Notes under the pieces: generated by a model | Database searches by the model: none | Told to the model about the DNA's origin: nothing | What the model saw: only the letters and a program-made list of their open reading frames with translations | Made by a program: the position numbers and the translations under genes | NCBI RefSeq assembly: GCF_014635985.1 | Contig: NZ_BMDT01000006.1 | Coordinates: 100,156 to 164,155, forward strand | Reading direction: 5' to 3' | Length of the DNA stretch: 64,000 bases | DNA from: Enterococcus alcedinis | GTDB lineage: Bacteria; Bacillota; Bacilli; Lactobacillales; Enterococcaceae | Shown here: positions 21,625-29,796 of the stretch, piece by piece | Position numbering within the stretch: position 1 is the first letter of the stretch | How the letters are laid out: every line of letters starts with the position of its first letter

Positions 21625-22674
21625 TTGACTCGGAAAATCAATTACAGCATGATTAGTTTGTTGCAATTTCTCTTTGCCGTACTGGTCATTGCTTTTCACA
21701 GTGCAAGGATTTTTCCAAGCGAAGAATGGAATTATATTCAAAAAAATATAATTAGTCGATTAGCGGTACCGTTTTTTATCATTGCATCAGCTTTTTTTGT
21801 GCGTTGGAAGACAAGTATAAATAAAGATTTCGAAAAAAAATACATAAAAAAATATATCAAAAGTTATTTACTATGGAGTTTAATTTATTTACCATATGCA
21901 TTTATGTATTTTCGATCATTAGGGTTACCGAAAACATATTTACCAGTCGGTATCTTTGCGGCAATTTTTTATATCGGGATGTGCTATCATTTATGGTACT
22001 TACCAGCCTTTTTGTTTGGCTCGTGGCTAGTTAAACAATGCAGTAAACAGATGCAGCTATTAAGTGTGACTTTATTTGCTTTTCTCTTGTTTTTAATTGG
22101 AAGTATTGAAACATACGCAGGATACTTAAGTGGAACATCAATAGCAGATGCTTATGACACCTATGCTCAAGTGCTGTTTACAACTCGAAATGGCTTGTTT
22201 TATACACCGATTTTCATTTGTATCGGCTATTTACTATATGATTATCGGAATCATCGTTTTGTGACTGAGCGACAAGGGATTAAACTGATTGGTTCGTTTT
22301 TGATTTTATGTGGTGAAGCATGGTTTATTTTTAAAAAACCAGGCGTAGACAAGAATTTTCTAATCGGATTAATTCCGATGTCGTTCTTTTTATTTAACTG
22401 GAGCATGCGAACAGAATGGTTCAAACAAAAAGACGGGAGACGCTTGAAGCAGTTAAGTGTCATGTACTTCTTTATTCATCCTGCTTTCATTGAATTGCTG
22501 TTACTCACCCCTTTAGATGAAGTGTTAACAACATATCAGTATGCTTGGGTGAGCTTAATCATAGTATTGCTGGGAACCCATCTATCGGCAGTCGGTCTTT
22601 TAAAGATACAAACAAAGAGAATGTTTTTCATCGAAAAATGGCAATCAATAGCCTTTCAAAAAAACCGTTTATAA
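21625..22674 (+). CDS. Acyltransferase family 3 membrane protein
   Basis: A 349-residue polytopic membrane protein related to acyltransferase 3 (OafA/YrhL, VanT N-terminal domain). The first helix carries LLQFLFAVLVIAFHSARIFP with the catalytic-type histidine near residue 26, and PFFIIASAFFVRW follows near 50-62. About ten hydrophobic segments are seen. Such proteins O-acetylate or otherwise acylate peptidoglycan, teichoic acids or glycans; the target is not visible, and there is no C-terminal SGNH domain as in OatA. The TTG start is chosen because GGAGAGAG lies about 6 bases upstream; an ATG at 21649 is an alternative. It ends at a terminator. Confidence 0.78.
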   Translation: MTRKINYSMISLLQFLFAVLVIAFHSARIFPSEEWNYIQKNIISRLAVPFFIIASAFFVRWKTSINKDFEKKYIKKYIKSYLLWSLIYLPYAFMYFRSLGLPKTYLPVGIFAAIFYIGMCYHLWYLPAFLFGSWLVKQCSKQMQLLSVTLFAFLLFLIGSIETYAGYLSGTSIADAYDTYAQVLFTTRNGLFYTPIFICIGYLLYDYRNHRFVTERQGIKLIGSFLILCGEAWFIFKKPGVDKNFLIGLIPMSFFLFNWSMRTEWFKQKDGRRLKQLSVMYFFIHPAFIELLLLTPLDEVLTTYQYAWVSLIIVLLGTHLSAVGLLKIQTKRMFFIEKWQSIAFQKNRL

Positions 22675-22709
22675 TCACTTGTTTTGGCAAGTTGTGTTAG
22701 ACGGTTTTT
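22658..22709 (+). terminator. Terminator after the acyltransferase gene
   Basis: AAAAACCGT at the 3' end of the gene pairs with ACGGTTTTT at 22701-22709; an inner CACTTG/CAAGTTGTG stem stabilises it. Confidence 0.75.
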
Positions 22710-23049
22710 GTGTTTTAGAAGAAAACATCTTGTGAGTGTCTAAAGACTGCTTGATTAATATGTTAGAAAAATATATTATAATAATAACGCAGTCGATGGC
22801 TAGAGTGATTGAAGAATTTTTTAATCGTTGAAGTTAGAATCGAAAAGAAAGTTCAATAAATCACTATGAGAAATGTAAAAAAGATAAAATTCGGAACTTG
22901 ATGTTGAAGTTGGTAAATGGCATTGTGTTGTTTAGGTAGAAATCCGTGAGAGATAAGAAATAAAGCAGGGAGTTTGAAGCTCAATCATTACTATCAGAAA
23001 AATTGGGGTCGGACATCAGAGCTGCTATCATAAAGAAAAGGGTGAGCGT
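22710..23049 (+). other. Long untranslated region before the Mga-like regulator gene
   Basis: About 340 bases without a supported gene. A TATAAT lies at about 22777-22782, so the regulator mRNA may have a leader of about 260 bases. No riboswitch, T-box or tRNA pattern was recognised and no reading frame has a ribosome binding site. Confidence 0.4.
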
Positions 23050-24468
23050 ATGTTCGGTTTTTCAAAAGAAGTATTATTGAAAAAAGAATTACTATATTAT
23101 TTAGATCGACAAACAGACTACGTATCGAGTCATGATATTGCTGAAACGATGGGGAATATCACAAGTCAGACCGTATTAAAATATATCAAAGAACTCGAAG
23201 AAGATCTAGCAAAAGTTTATGAACCATCAGAAATCTCACTCCAAGTGAATAAGCGATTTGGTATTAAGTTATTTCGACACAATGCGAACTTTGGTCGAGT
23301 GTTAGAATTCTTGTTTATGAAGTCACCAGTCTATGAAATTTTCAAAGAATTATTATTACATCGTCAAGTTGATACGGGTGAAATTTGTGAACAAATGGAG
23401 ATTAGTCTTTCAAATCTCAAACGGATCATTACAAGAATAAATGAAGCAATCGCTACCTATGGTCTACGCATGACAGTTGGAACAAATGTAAAAATAACAG
23501 GTAAGGAATCTAGTATTCGTTTTGTATTCTTTTTGTTTTTTTATCACGTACATCATACTTATTCGAATATCCCTTGGCAAAATGATCCAACTTATTTAGA
23601 AAGAGCGCATAAAATTTCTAGCGCATTGTATGCAGATAAGAAACCGATTATGGTTGAAACAATTGCTTTGTGGTTATTTATTAATCAAATTGCGAAAGAA
23701 AATGATAGTTTTTTAGAGTCACTTGATTTGTATGTTTATTTCAATGAAAATATTATTGAAAAAAGTCATGTTTCTGATTTGGATCTGAATGAATGGTATT
23801 ACTTCTTGTTATGTTTGTATGCTCTTGATATTTTGGATTTATCGTTGTTTCTGAATTTAGAAAGAATACACAATCATCACTTTTCAAATTTATCTAGTCA
23901 ATGGATTGAACTTTATGAGAAACATTTTGAAAGATTAACAATCGAAGAGAAAATTTGGGTCCGTTTGACGTTTCAAAAAAGTGCAATCTTAGAACGTTTT
24001 CAATTTATTAGTTCGGATTTATCAAAAATTTTTTCACCCATTAATTATCAAGAAATAGAAACACATTATCCTGTATTTATCAAAAAATTCGAAATCTTTT
24101 GTAAGGAAATGGCGCTTGCTTTAGAGTGTAATGATAATTTGTTTTTTTATGCAAAAAGTTTAGAGTTGTGCTTACGTTTTACTTCACCTGACAAAATGGC
24201 TATGACCGTTTCTGTTTTTCTAATGACAGTTTTATCAAATGGGGCCTCTAAGCGAATTAAAAAGCAATTGCAAAATAATTTTTTGAATCGAGTCAACCTG
24301 ATATTTACTGAAGAGATGGAAGAAGCCGATTTGATTATAACAACGGAAGAATTACCAGCGGAGTCAATTGAGAAGGATAAAGAAGTAATAGTGATACGTC
24401 CAGTTTTTTCAACACAAGATTTACGACATATTGAAAAGCGCTTGTATGCGTGGAAAAAGAAACATTAA
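23050..24468 (+). CDS. Mga/AtxA-like transcriptional regulator
   Basis: A 472-residue regulator with an N-terminal pair of helix-turn-helix domains: LLYYLDRQTDYVSSHDIAET (about 15-34) with SQTVLKYIKELEEDL, and GEICEQMEISLSNLKRIITRINEAI (about 117-141). The middle is helix-rich, as in PRD-like domains of Mga and AtxA, but the usual PRD phospho-histidine pattern is not obvious. The end (EEADLIITTEELPAESIEKD then VIVIRPVFSTQDLRHIEKRL) resembles an EIIB-like domain. Mga-type proteins control surface and carbohydrate genes in streptococci and enterococci. The target here is unknown; no PTS gene is adjacent. The leader is unusually long. Confidence 0.75.
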   Translation: MFGFSKEVLLKKELLYYLDRQTDYVSSHDIAETMGNITSQTVLKYIKELEEDLAKVYEPSEISLQVNKRFGIKLFRHNANFGRVLEFLFMKSPVYEIFKELLLHRQVDTGEICEQMEISLSNLKRIITRINEAIATYGLRMTVGTNVKITGKESSIRFVFFLFFYHVHHTYSNIPWQNDPTYLERAHKISSALYADKKPIMVETIALWLFINQIAKENDSFLESLDLYVYFNENIIEKSHVSDLDLNEWYYFLLCLYALDILDLSLFLNLERIHNHHFSNLSSQWIELYEKHFERLTIEEKIWVRLTFQKSAILERFQFISSDLSKIFSPINYQEIETHYPVFIKKFEIFCKEMALALECNDNLFFYAKSLELCLRFTSPDKMAMTVSVFLMTVLSNGASKRIKKQLQNNFLNRVNLIFTEEMEEADLIITTEELPAESIEKDKEVIVIRPVFSTQDLRHIEKRLYAWKKKH

Positions 24469-24513
24469 AAAAAGACAACAAATGTTGAAAAATCAACGTT
24501 TGTTGTCTTTTTT
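24467..24513. terminator. Bidirectional terminator between the Mga-like gene and tmRNA
   Basis: AAAAAAAGACAACAAATGTTGA pairs with TCAACGTTTGTTGTCTTTTTT around AAAA. It terminates the regulator gene rightward and ssrA leftward. Confidence 0.9.
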
Positions 24514-24514
24514 A

Positions 24515-24874
24515 TGGAGGCGGCGGGAGTTGAACCCGCGTCCAAACATATCGCTACCTAAAAGTCTACGCTCATAGTCAATTCCATTCGAATTTCGCTT
24601 GAAAACCCGCCGAATGACAGGCTGATCTTCTTGCTAGTCTGATTGTCTCTTCAACTTTCTCCAGACGGAAGAAAAATTGCGTATCCCACTAAGTTAGGAC
24701 CCTGATCTGGCACATGGGCGATGACAGGAGGATCTACGTTAACTGTTTTTAGGCAGCTAAAGCGTAAGTATTATTATTGTTTGCAGTTATATTAACTGTA
24801 ACGTTTTTACGTAGACGTAACCTACGAAGCGCAATTCAGGCTCAAACTATGCCTGTCGAATCCGTAACGCCCCC
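24515..24874 (-). ncRNA. ssrA: tmRNA (transfer-messenger RNA)
   Basis: A 360-base RNA that rescues stalled ribosomes. On the reverse strand it begins GGGGGCGTTACGGATTCGAC and ends with the T-arm GGTTCAACTCCCGCC and acceptor strand CGCCTCC plus discriminator A; GGGGGCG/CGCCTCC form a 7-base acceptor stem with one G-U. The CCA tail is not fully encoded. The resume codon is GCA (24782-24784) and the tag reads ANNNNTYALAA before TAA (24749-24751), so with the charged alanine the degradation tag is (A)ANNNNTYALAA. The hydrophobic end YALAA is the usual ClpXP/FtsH degron. A consensus promoter and a strong terminator flank it. Confidence 0.95.
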
Positions 24875-24902
24875 TTAATTAAAGGGGTTTGCCACTGATT
24901 GA

Positions 24903-24930
24903 ATTATAGCATAGATTGAGAGACATTCAA
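24903..24930 (-). promoter_or_regulatory. ssrA promoter
   Basis: On the reverse strand TTGAAT (24925-24930), a 16-base spacer and a perfect TATAAT (24903-24908), about 28 bases before the mature 5' end, which leaves a short precursor leader for RNase P. Confidence 0.7.
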
Positions 24931-24950
24931 AGAAGTTTAATCAAAGAAGG

Positions 24951-25433
24951 TCAAAGTTTTTCGTTTGGATAAGTGGTTAAAATAATTTCAACATATTGTT
25001 CTAAATATTCTGCGTCGATCATATCATATGTACCAATTTGACTACTATCGATGTCGAGCACACCAATTAGCTGGCCATTTTTGACCATAGGCACTACAAT
25101 TTCAGACATTGCTGCAGCATCACATGAAATATAATTGGCATGTTGTGTGACGTCATCGACGATCATTGTTTGTCTTTTGGCGGCGGATTCACCACAGACG
25201 CCTTTGCCTAAGTGGATACGAGTACATGACACACGCCCTTGGAAAGGACCTAAAATTAATTCGTCCTCTTCAAATAAATAATAACCCGCAAAAACGGTGT
25301 CAGGTAAGGTTTCATTAAGAAGTGCAGAGGAGTTGCTGAGTGTAGCTAACCAATGATTTTCGCCCTCAATCAGACCTTTTTGTTGTAAGAGTAAGAGGTC
25401 ATATTTCTCTTTTTTTCGCTGTTTTTCTATCAT
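24951..25433 (-). CDS. msrC: Free methionine-(R)-sulfoxide reductase (GAF domain, fRMsr)
   Basis: A 160-residue GAF-domain enzyme that reduces free Met-R-sulfoxide in the cytoplasm, restoring methionine after oxidative damage. The three redox cysteines are at 70 (GRVSC), 80 (GKGVCGES) and 104 (YISCDAA); their spacing of 10 and 24 residues equals that of E. coli fRMsr (84, 94, 118). The motif SEIVVPM and DIDS near the end are typical. I chose the ATG at 25433 with AAGGAG eight bases upstream; the longer frame to 25472 has no ribosome binding site. It is located just upstream of ssrA and read in the same direction. Confidence 0.92.
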   Translation of the reverse strand: MIEKQRKKEKYDLLLLQQKGLIEGENHWLATLSNSSALLNETLPDTVFAGYYLFEEDELILGPFQGRVSCTRIHLGKGVCGESAAKRQTMIVDDVTQHANYISCDAAAMSEIVVPMVKNGQLIGVLDIDSSQIGTYDMIDAEYLEQYVEIILTTYPNEKL

Positions 25434-25599
25434 CGAATCGTCTCCTTTTTCGCTATAATTGAAATGTATCAAATAAAACAGATATATTTCAGTTATGTTA
25501 AATCTAACAATTTTAGCTTACATTTTCAAATAAATCCGCATATTTATTCTAAGTTATGTATAATGAGAATTGTGAAAAAAATAAGTTTGCGAGGTTACT

Positions 25600-26901
25600 A
25601 TGTTTAATATAAAAAAACTAACAATTCTAACATTAAGTTCTGCATTATTAATTGGACCTGTTTTGACGGTGCAAGCAGATGAGTACGATACTAAGATTCA
25701 ACAACAAACTGAAAAAATTTCAAATTTAGAAGGCGAGCAACAAGCCGCTCAAAATACATTAATTGCTTTAGAGACACAAATTAGCCAAATCGAGGCTGAA
25801 ATTGCCGAAACATCTGCAAAAAAGGTTAAAGAAGAAGAACGCCTAAATGAAATTAATTTAGAGATTGCTGATTTGAAAGTTGCGATTGAAAAACGTAACA
25901 AACAATTAGAAGAGCAAGCACGTAACGTGCAAGTCAATCAAACGGGCAACAATATCTTGGAAGCTGTCTTAACAGCGGATTCTTTAAACGAAGCTTTAGG
26001 TCGTGCAATGGCCGTTACGACGATTGTCAATGCCAATAACGAAATCATTGAAACACAAAAAGAAGATCAAGAGCAATTAGAAAAACTTTCTGAAGAAGCG
26101 CAACAGCGCCTAGCGACGATCGAAGCACAAGCGAAAGTACTAGCAGAAAAAGAAGAAAACTTAACAGCAACACGTTTAGACCAACAAGTAGCAATCAATG
26201 AGTTACAAGGGATGATTGCGACTGAAAAGAAACAAAAAGAAAAGTTTGAAAAACAAAAACAAGAAGCGATTAAGCGCCGTGAAGCAGAATTAAAAGCAAT
26301 TGCTGAAGAAAAAGCAAGAGCAGCAGCAGCGCAAGCAGCTTATGAAAAAGAAGAAGCTGCGCGAGCTAAGGCAGCAGCTGAAGCACAAGTCGTAGTACAA
26401 GAGGAAACAAGTAATAATAACACAGTGACGAATTCAAGCGATAACGCGGTTGTTTCGGATACACCACAACAACCAGCAACACCAACACCACCGCCTGCAT
26501 CAAGCGGTTGGGGAATGCCTGTAAGTAACGTTTCTGTTTCTAGCCGTTTCTCATGGCGTACAGATCCATTTGGTTCAGGAGCTTCTGAATTACATAATGG
26601 TATTGATATGGTTGGTTCTTCAGGTACACCAATCTTTGCATCAAAAGCTGGGACAGTGGTTCAAGCAAGTTATGACCCGAGTGCTGGAAATCATGTAATT
26701 ATCGATCATGGTGATGGTTACTATACTTATTACATGCATTTAAGTAGTTTTGCCGTTTCTGCTGGCCAAAGTGTGGGTCAAGGAACAACGGTTGGCGGTA
26801 TGGGAACAACAGGTAGTTCGACTGGTGTTCACTTACACTTTGCGATTGCTACGGGCATTTGGTCTGGATTTATTGACCCAGGTCCATTATTAGGAATTTA
26901 A
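25600..26901 (+). CDS. Secreted peptidoglycan hydrolase: coiled coil plus M23 endopeptidase
   Basis: A 433-residue secreted protein. The signal peptide ends near VQA-DE (about residue 26-27). Residues about 30-265 are a long coiled coil rich in E, K, Q and A, as in PcsB/SagA/CwlO-type hydrolases, where it contacts FtsEX or restrains activity. A P/T-rich linker (about 285-300) leads to a C-terminal M23 peptidase domain with the zinc motifs HNGIDM (about 334-339) and HLHFAIA (about 411-417). M23 domains cut peptide cross-bridges. In PcsB and SagA the catalytic domain is instead CHAP or NlpC/P60, so this combination resembles EnvC-type proteins. GAGG precedes the ATG; a terminator follows. No FtsEX genes are adjacent. 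Confidence 0.88.
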   Translation: MFNIKKLTILTLSSALLIGPVLTVQADEYDTKIQQQTEKISNLEGEQQAAQNTLIALETQISQIEAEIAETSAKKVKEEERLNEINLEIADLKVAIEKRNKQLEEQARNVQVNQTGNNILEAVLTADSLNEALGRAMAVTTIVNANNEIIETQKEDQEQLEKLSEEAQQRLATIEAQAKVLAEKEENLTATRLDQQVAINELQGMIATEKKQKEKFEKQKQEAIKRREAELKAIAEEKARAAAAQAAYEKEEAARAKAAAEAQVVVQEETSNNNTVTNSSDNAVVSDTPQQPATPTPPPASSGWGMPVSNVSVSSRFSWRTDPFGSGASELHNGIDMVGSSGTPIFASKAGTVVQASYDPSAGNHVIIDHGDGYYTYYMHLSSFAVSAGQSVGQGTTVGGMGTTGSSTGVHLHFAIATGIWSGFIDPGPLLGI

Positions 26902-26903
26902 TC

Positions 26904-26938
26904 AAAAAGGGCTATGACTTTTGTCATAGTCCTTTTTC
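26904..26938 (+). terminator. Terminator of the M23 hydrolase gene
   Basis: AAAAAGGGCTATGAC pairs with GTCATAGTCCTTTTT around a TTTT loop. Confidence 0.88.
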
Positions 26939-27077
26939 TACGTTTATTCACGAGATAGAGAGGATGTACGAAAATACAAGGCAATGAGGGCATACGAATC
27001 AATTTGAGTTTTCCAACTTTAGGATTCTAGGTAATCAATGAATGAGTCTAAAGATTCTTGCTCAAAGAGAATACAAT

Positions 27078-27167
27078 AAAAAAAAGACTACCTTATCCGA
27101 CAGTTCTTTAAAAATTCAAATAGCAAACTTTTAAAGAACTGTCTTTTTAATTGGTAGTCTTTTTTTA
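27078..27167. terminator. Nested double inverted repeat, terminator of the usp gene
   Basis: An outer stem AAAAAAAGACTACC (about 27079-27092) pairs with GGTAGTCTTTTTTT (27153-27166); inside it a second perfect 14-base stem ACAGTTCTTTAAAA (27100-27113) pairs with TTTTAAAGAACTGT (27129-27142). It lies directly after the leftward usp stop and can also stop rightward transcription. Confidence 0.75.
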
Positions 27168-27169
27168 TG

Positions 27170-27604
27170 TTATTTCACAACCATTACATTACAAGGTGCG
27201 TGGTTTACGACATAAGCAGTGGTTGATCCGACTAGAGCTTGTGTAATAGCACCTTTACCTGTAGAACCCATGATAATTAAATCAATACCGTATTCGCTTG
27301 GAAGGTCAACAGAGATTTTCCGTTTAGGGGAACCAATTTCGACAATTGTCTCCACGTGCGTAATCCCAGCTGTCTTTAAGTCAGCTACTTTTTTCGTCAT
27401 AAAATCTTTAACAAATTCTTCTTCTTCGTTTAGAAGTTTAGCAAACGAATAAGCACTTGTCGTTAACTCTAAATCATTAATGACCCAAGCCAAGTAAATG
27501 GTAGCCTCATTCCTTTTAGCAATTTCAATCGATTCTAACAGAGCCTTTTCTGATTGTGGGGATCCATCTAAAGCAACTAAAATTTTCTTGTATTCTGTCA
27601 ACAT
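27170..27604 (-). CDS. Universal stress protein (UspA family)
   Basis: A 144-residue cytoplasmic USP domain. The start YKKILVALDGSPQSEKALLE is the beta-1/helix-1 of the fold with the ATP-contacting Asp, and the C-terminal ATP loop is IIMGSTGKGAITQALVGSTT, matching G-x2-G-x9-G-(S/T). ATP-binding USPs respond to starvation, acid and oxidative stress, but the exact job is unknown. GGAGG lies 10 bases before the ATG. It is monocistronic, ending at the nested terminator. Confidence 0.92.
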   Translation of the reverse strand: MLTEYKKILVALDGSPQSEKALLESIEIAKRNEATIYLAWVINDLELTTSAYSFAKLLNEEEEFVKDFMTKKVADLKTAGITHVETIVEIGSPKRKISVDLPSEYGIDLIIMGSTGKGAITQALVGSTTAYVVNHAPCNVMVVK

Positions 27605-27746
27605 GATGTAAGCGCCTCCTTCTTGTAATTAAATTATAACATGCTTTCCTTAAATAGAAAAATAATTACCTACTTATGTCTAAACTAGTATTCCAAGGTC
27701 AAGCATGATAAAATAAAAAAGAATTGAAAAGAAATGAGGAAGAATT

Positions 27747-28271
27747 GTGACTGAATATTTAAATGTTGGAAAAATTGTCAATACACATGGAATTCGTGGA
27801 GAGGTACGTGTGATTTCTCAAACAGATTTCCCAGAAGAGCGCTATAAAAAAGGCGCGAAATTAACATTATTTAAACAAGGGATGCAGCCGCTAGAATTAA
27901 CGATTACAAACCACCGCAAGCATAAAAATTTTGATTTATTAACGTTTGAAGGTTATCCCAATATTAACGACGTTGAGGTTTTTCGTGATGGTATTTTAAA
28001 AGTATCGGAGCATGACTTAACAGATTTAGAAGAAAATGAGTTTTATTATTATGAAATTATTGGGCTGCCTGTCTTTGATGAAAAGGGTGTCTTACTCGGT
28101 GAGATGAAAGAAATTATCCAAACGGGTGCGAATGATGTTTGGGTTATTGGGAAAAAAGGCAAGAAAGATATCTTGTTACCATATATTGAATCGGTTGTTA
28201 AAAATGTCGACCTGGATGCAGAAGAAATCCATGTAGAAATTCCAGAAGGATTAATTGACGATGAGAATTGA
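27747..28271 (+). CDS. rimM: Ribosome maturation factor RimM
   Basis: A 174-residue factor that helps process 16S rRNA and assemble the 30S head, binding S19. The N-terminal RimM beta-barrel begins [18 protein letters not shown], and the C-terminal PRC-barrel domain follows from about 95 ([20 protein letters not shown] ... [20 protein letters not shown]). The start is GTG with GAGGAAG about 7 bases upstream. The end overlaps trmD by 11 bases, the usual coupled order. In Bacillus, khpA and rpsP stand right before it; here they are 6.5 kb upstream. Confidence 0.96.
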   Translation: MTEYLNVGKIVNTHGIRGEVRVISQTDFPEERYKKGAKLTLFKQGMQPLELTITNHRKHKNFDLLTFEGYPNINDVEVFRDGILKVSEHDLTDLEENEFYYYEIIGLPVFDEKGVLLGEMKEIIQTGANDVWVIGKKGKKDILLPYIESVVKNVDLDAEEIHVEIPEGLIDDEN

Positions 28272-29004
28272 TGTCTTAACATTATTTCCACGCATGTTTG
28301 AAGGACCGATGGGGGAATCGATTATTGGAAAAGCCCGCGAAAAAGGATTACTCGAACTGAACGTATCGAATTTTCGCGATTTTTCAGATAATAAACATCA
28401 AAATGTCGATGACTATCCATATGGTGGTGGTGCCGGGATGCTACTAAAAGTTCAACCGGTGTATGATAATTTACAAAAAATTGAAGCCGCATCGCCAGAA
28501 ACTAAAAAACGCGTGGTATTATTGGATCCAGCGGGGAAACCATTCAACCAAGCAATGGCTGAAGAATTTTCAAAAGAAGAGCATTTAGTATTTATTTGTG
28601 GACACTATGAAGGTTATGATGAGCGTATTCGCAGTCTGGTCACCGATGAGGTCTCATTGGGTGATTATGTTTTAACTGGGGGGGAACTGGGTGCAATGGT
28701 GATGATTGACGCAACCGTTCGTTTGCGTCCGGAAGTGTTAGGAAATAAACTCTCTGCGCAAACCGATTCGCATTCGACGGGCTTACTGGAACATCCACAA
28801 TATACACGACCGGCCATTTTTAATGGCATGGAAGTACCAGCTGTATTAATGAATGGGAATCACCGATTAATTGAAGCTTGGCAACTGAAAGAATCGCTTC
28901 GTCGAACGTATTTACGTCGACCCGATATGTTAGAAAAAATTGAATTGACCCCTGAAATGGTTAAGATGTTAGAAGAGATTAAGCAAGAAAGTGGTAGCGA
29001 GTAA
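28261..29004 (+). CDS. trmD: tRNA (guanine-N1-)-methyltransferase TrmD
   Basis: The SPOUT-class enzyme that makes m1G37 next to the anticodon and prevents +1 frameshifting. The 247-residue product starts [16 protein letters not shown]. The trefoil knot elements are present: [11 protein letters not shown] (about 113-123) and [20 protein letters not shown] (about 132-151). The conserved [16 protein letters not shown] follows at about 169-184. I chose the ATG at 28261 rather than the in-frame TTG at 28255. It overlaps rimM by 11 bases. rplS follows after 143 bases with its own promoter. Confidence 0.97.
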   Translation: MRIDVLTLFPRMFEGPMGESIIGKAREKGLLELNVSNFRDFSDNKHQNVDDYPYGGGAGMLLKVQPVYDNLQKIEAASPETKKRVVLLDPAGKPFNQAMAEEFSKEEHLVFICGHYEGYDERIRSLVTDEVSLGDYVLTGGELGAMVMIDATVRLRPEVLGNKLSAQTDSHSTGLLEHPQYTRPAIFNGMEVPAVLMNGNHRLIEAWQLKESLRRTYLRRPDMLEKIELTPEMVKMLEEIKQESGSE

Positions 29005-29033
29005 CATCTTTTCATCATGACAAGAATTTTCTC

Positions 29034-29062
29034 TTTACAGAGGATAGATCATATGTTATGAT
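29034..29062 (+). promoter_or_regulatory. rplS promoter
   Basis: TTTACA (29034-29039), exactly 17 bases, TATGAT (29057-29062). rplS therefore need not depend on the rimM-trmD transcript. Confidence 0.65.
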
Positions 29063-29067
29063 ATACC

Positions 29068-29085
29068 GGTGAGTAAAAGCTCACC
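29068..29085 (+). promoter_or_regulatory. Hairpin in the rplS 5' leader (possible L19 leader)
   Basis: GGTGAG and CTCACC form a perfect 6-base stem around a 6-base loop at the very start of the expected transcript. An L19 leader structure is known in Firmicutes mRNAs; I cannot check the full covariance model, so the match is tentative. Confidence 0.45.
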
Positions 29086-29147
29086 TATTACGATATTCCG
29101 CTGAAGTTTTTGACTTTATGAATGTTTGGAAATAAGGAGAAAATCAA

Positions 29148-29495
29148 ATGAATCCATTAATTCAAGAATTAACACAAGAACAACTACGTTCAGACATCCC
29201 TGCATTCCGCCCTGGAGATACAGTACGCGTACATGCTAAAGTTGTCGAAGGTACTCGCGAACGTATCCAGCTTTTCGAAGGTGTTGTAATCAAACGCCGT
29301 GGCGCTGGAATCAGCGAAACTTTCACAGTACGTAAAATTTCTAACGGTGTTGGTGTGGAACGTACATTCCCATTACACACGCCACGTGTTGCTCAAATTG
29401 AAGTTGTTCGTTATGGTAAAGTTCGTCGTGCGAAATTATACTATTTACGTGCATTACACGGAAAAGCAGCTCGTATCAAAGAAATCCGTCGTTAA
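29148..29495 (+). CDS. rplS: 50S ribosomal protein L19
   Basis: A 115-residue L19 at the 30S-50S interface (bridges B6/B8). Typical segments are [20 protein letters not shown] (about 21-40), [20 protein letters not shown] (about 47-66) and the basic C-terminus [22 protein letters not shown] precedes the ATG by about 9 bases. Its own promoter and leader hairpin and a terminator make it a separate unit. Confidence 0.98.
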   Translation: MNPLIQELTQEQLRSDIPAFRPGDTVRVHAKVVEGTRERIQLFEGVVIKRRGAGISETFTVRKISNGVGVERTFPLHTPRVAQIEVVRYGKVRRAKLYYLRALHGKAARIKEIRR

Positions 29496-29506
29496 TCAAA
29501 ACAAAC

Positions 29507-29544
29507 AAAAAGCCCTTGGTATCTATGATATCAAAGGCTTTTTC
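29507..29544 (+). terminator. rplS terminator
   Basis: AAAAAGCCCTTGGTATC pairs with GATATCAAAGGCTTTTT with a small mismatch; the T tract is in the right arm and beyond. Confidence 0.8.
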
Positions 29545-29796
29545 TTTTTGTCTTTTTGGAGGGTATAATCGTTAAGTATCAAACCTTACGAATATCAAAA
29601 GAACAGGTAATGCAAACATCGTTTATTTATTAAGAATTTTTTCAATTCGTTTGAGAAAAGTTGTCGAATCCCTTCTTAAATGAAGAAATGTGTATAATTG
29701 AGTTGAGGTCTATTTTTTAGACTGTTTAATGCATGAACGAAAACAAGCAAGAATGATTCAACGATAAATCAATCCCATTACTGGAGGCGTAAGCAA

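Noticed and set aside
22761-22832. Short open frame (23 codons) beginning near the TATAAT before the Mga-like gene
   Set aside because: It overlaps the promoter and has no ribosome binding site.
26941-27060. Possible fourth copy of the dispersed repeat after the M23 hydrolase gene
   Set aside because: Position after a GAC/GTC terminator fits, but the sequence does not align with the AAAAGTC...CTCTGAG arm.
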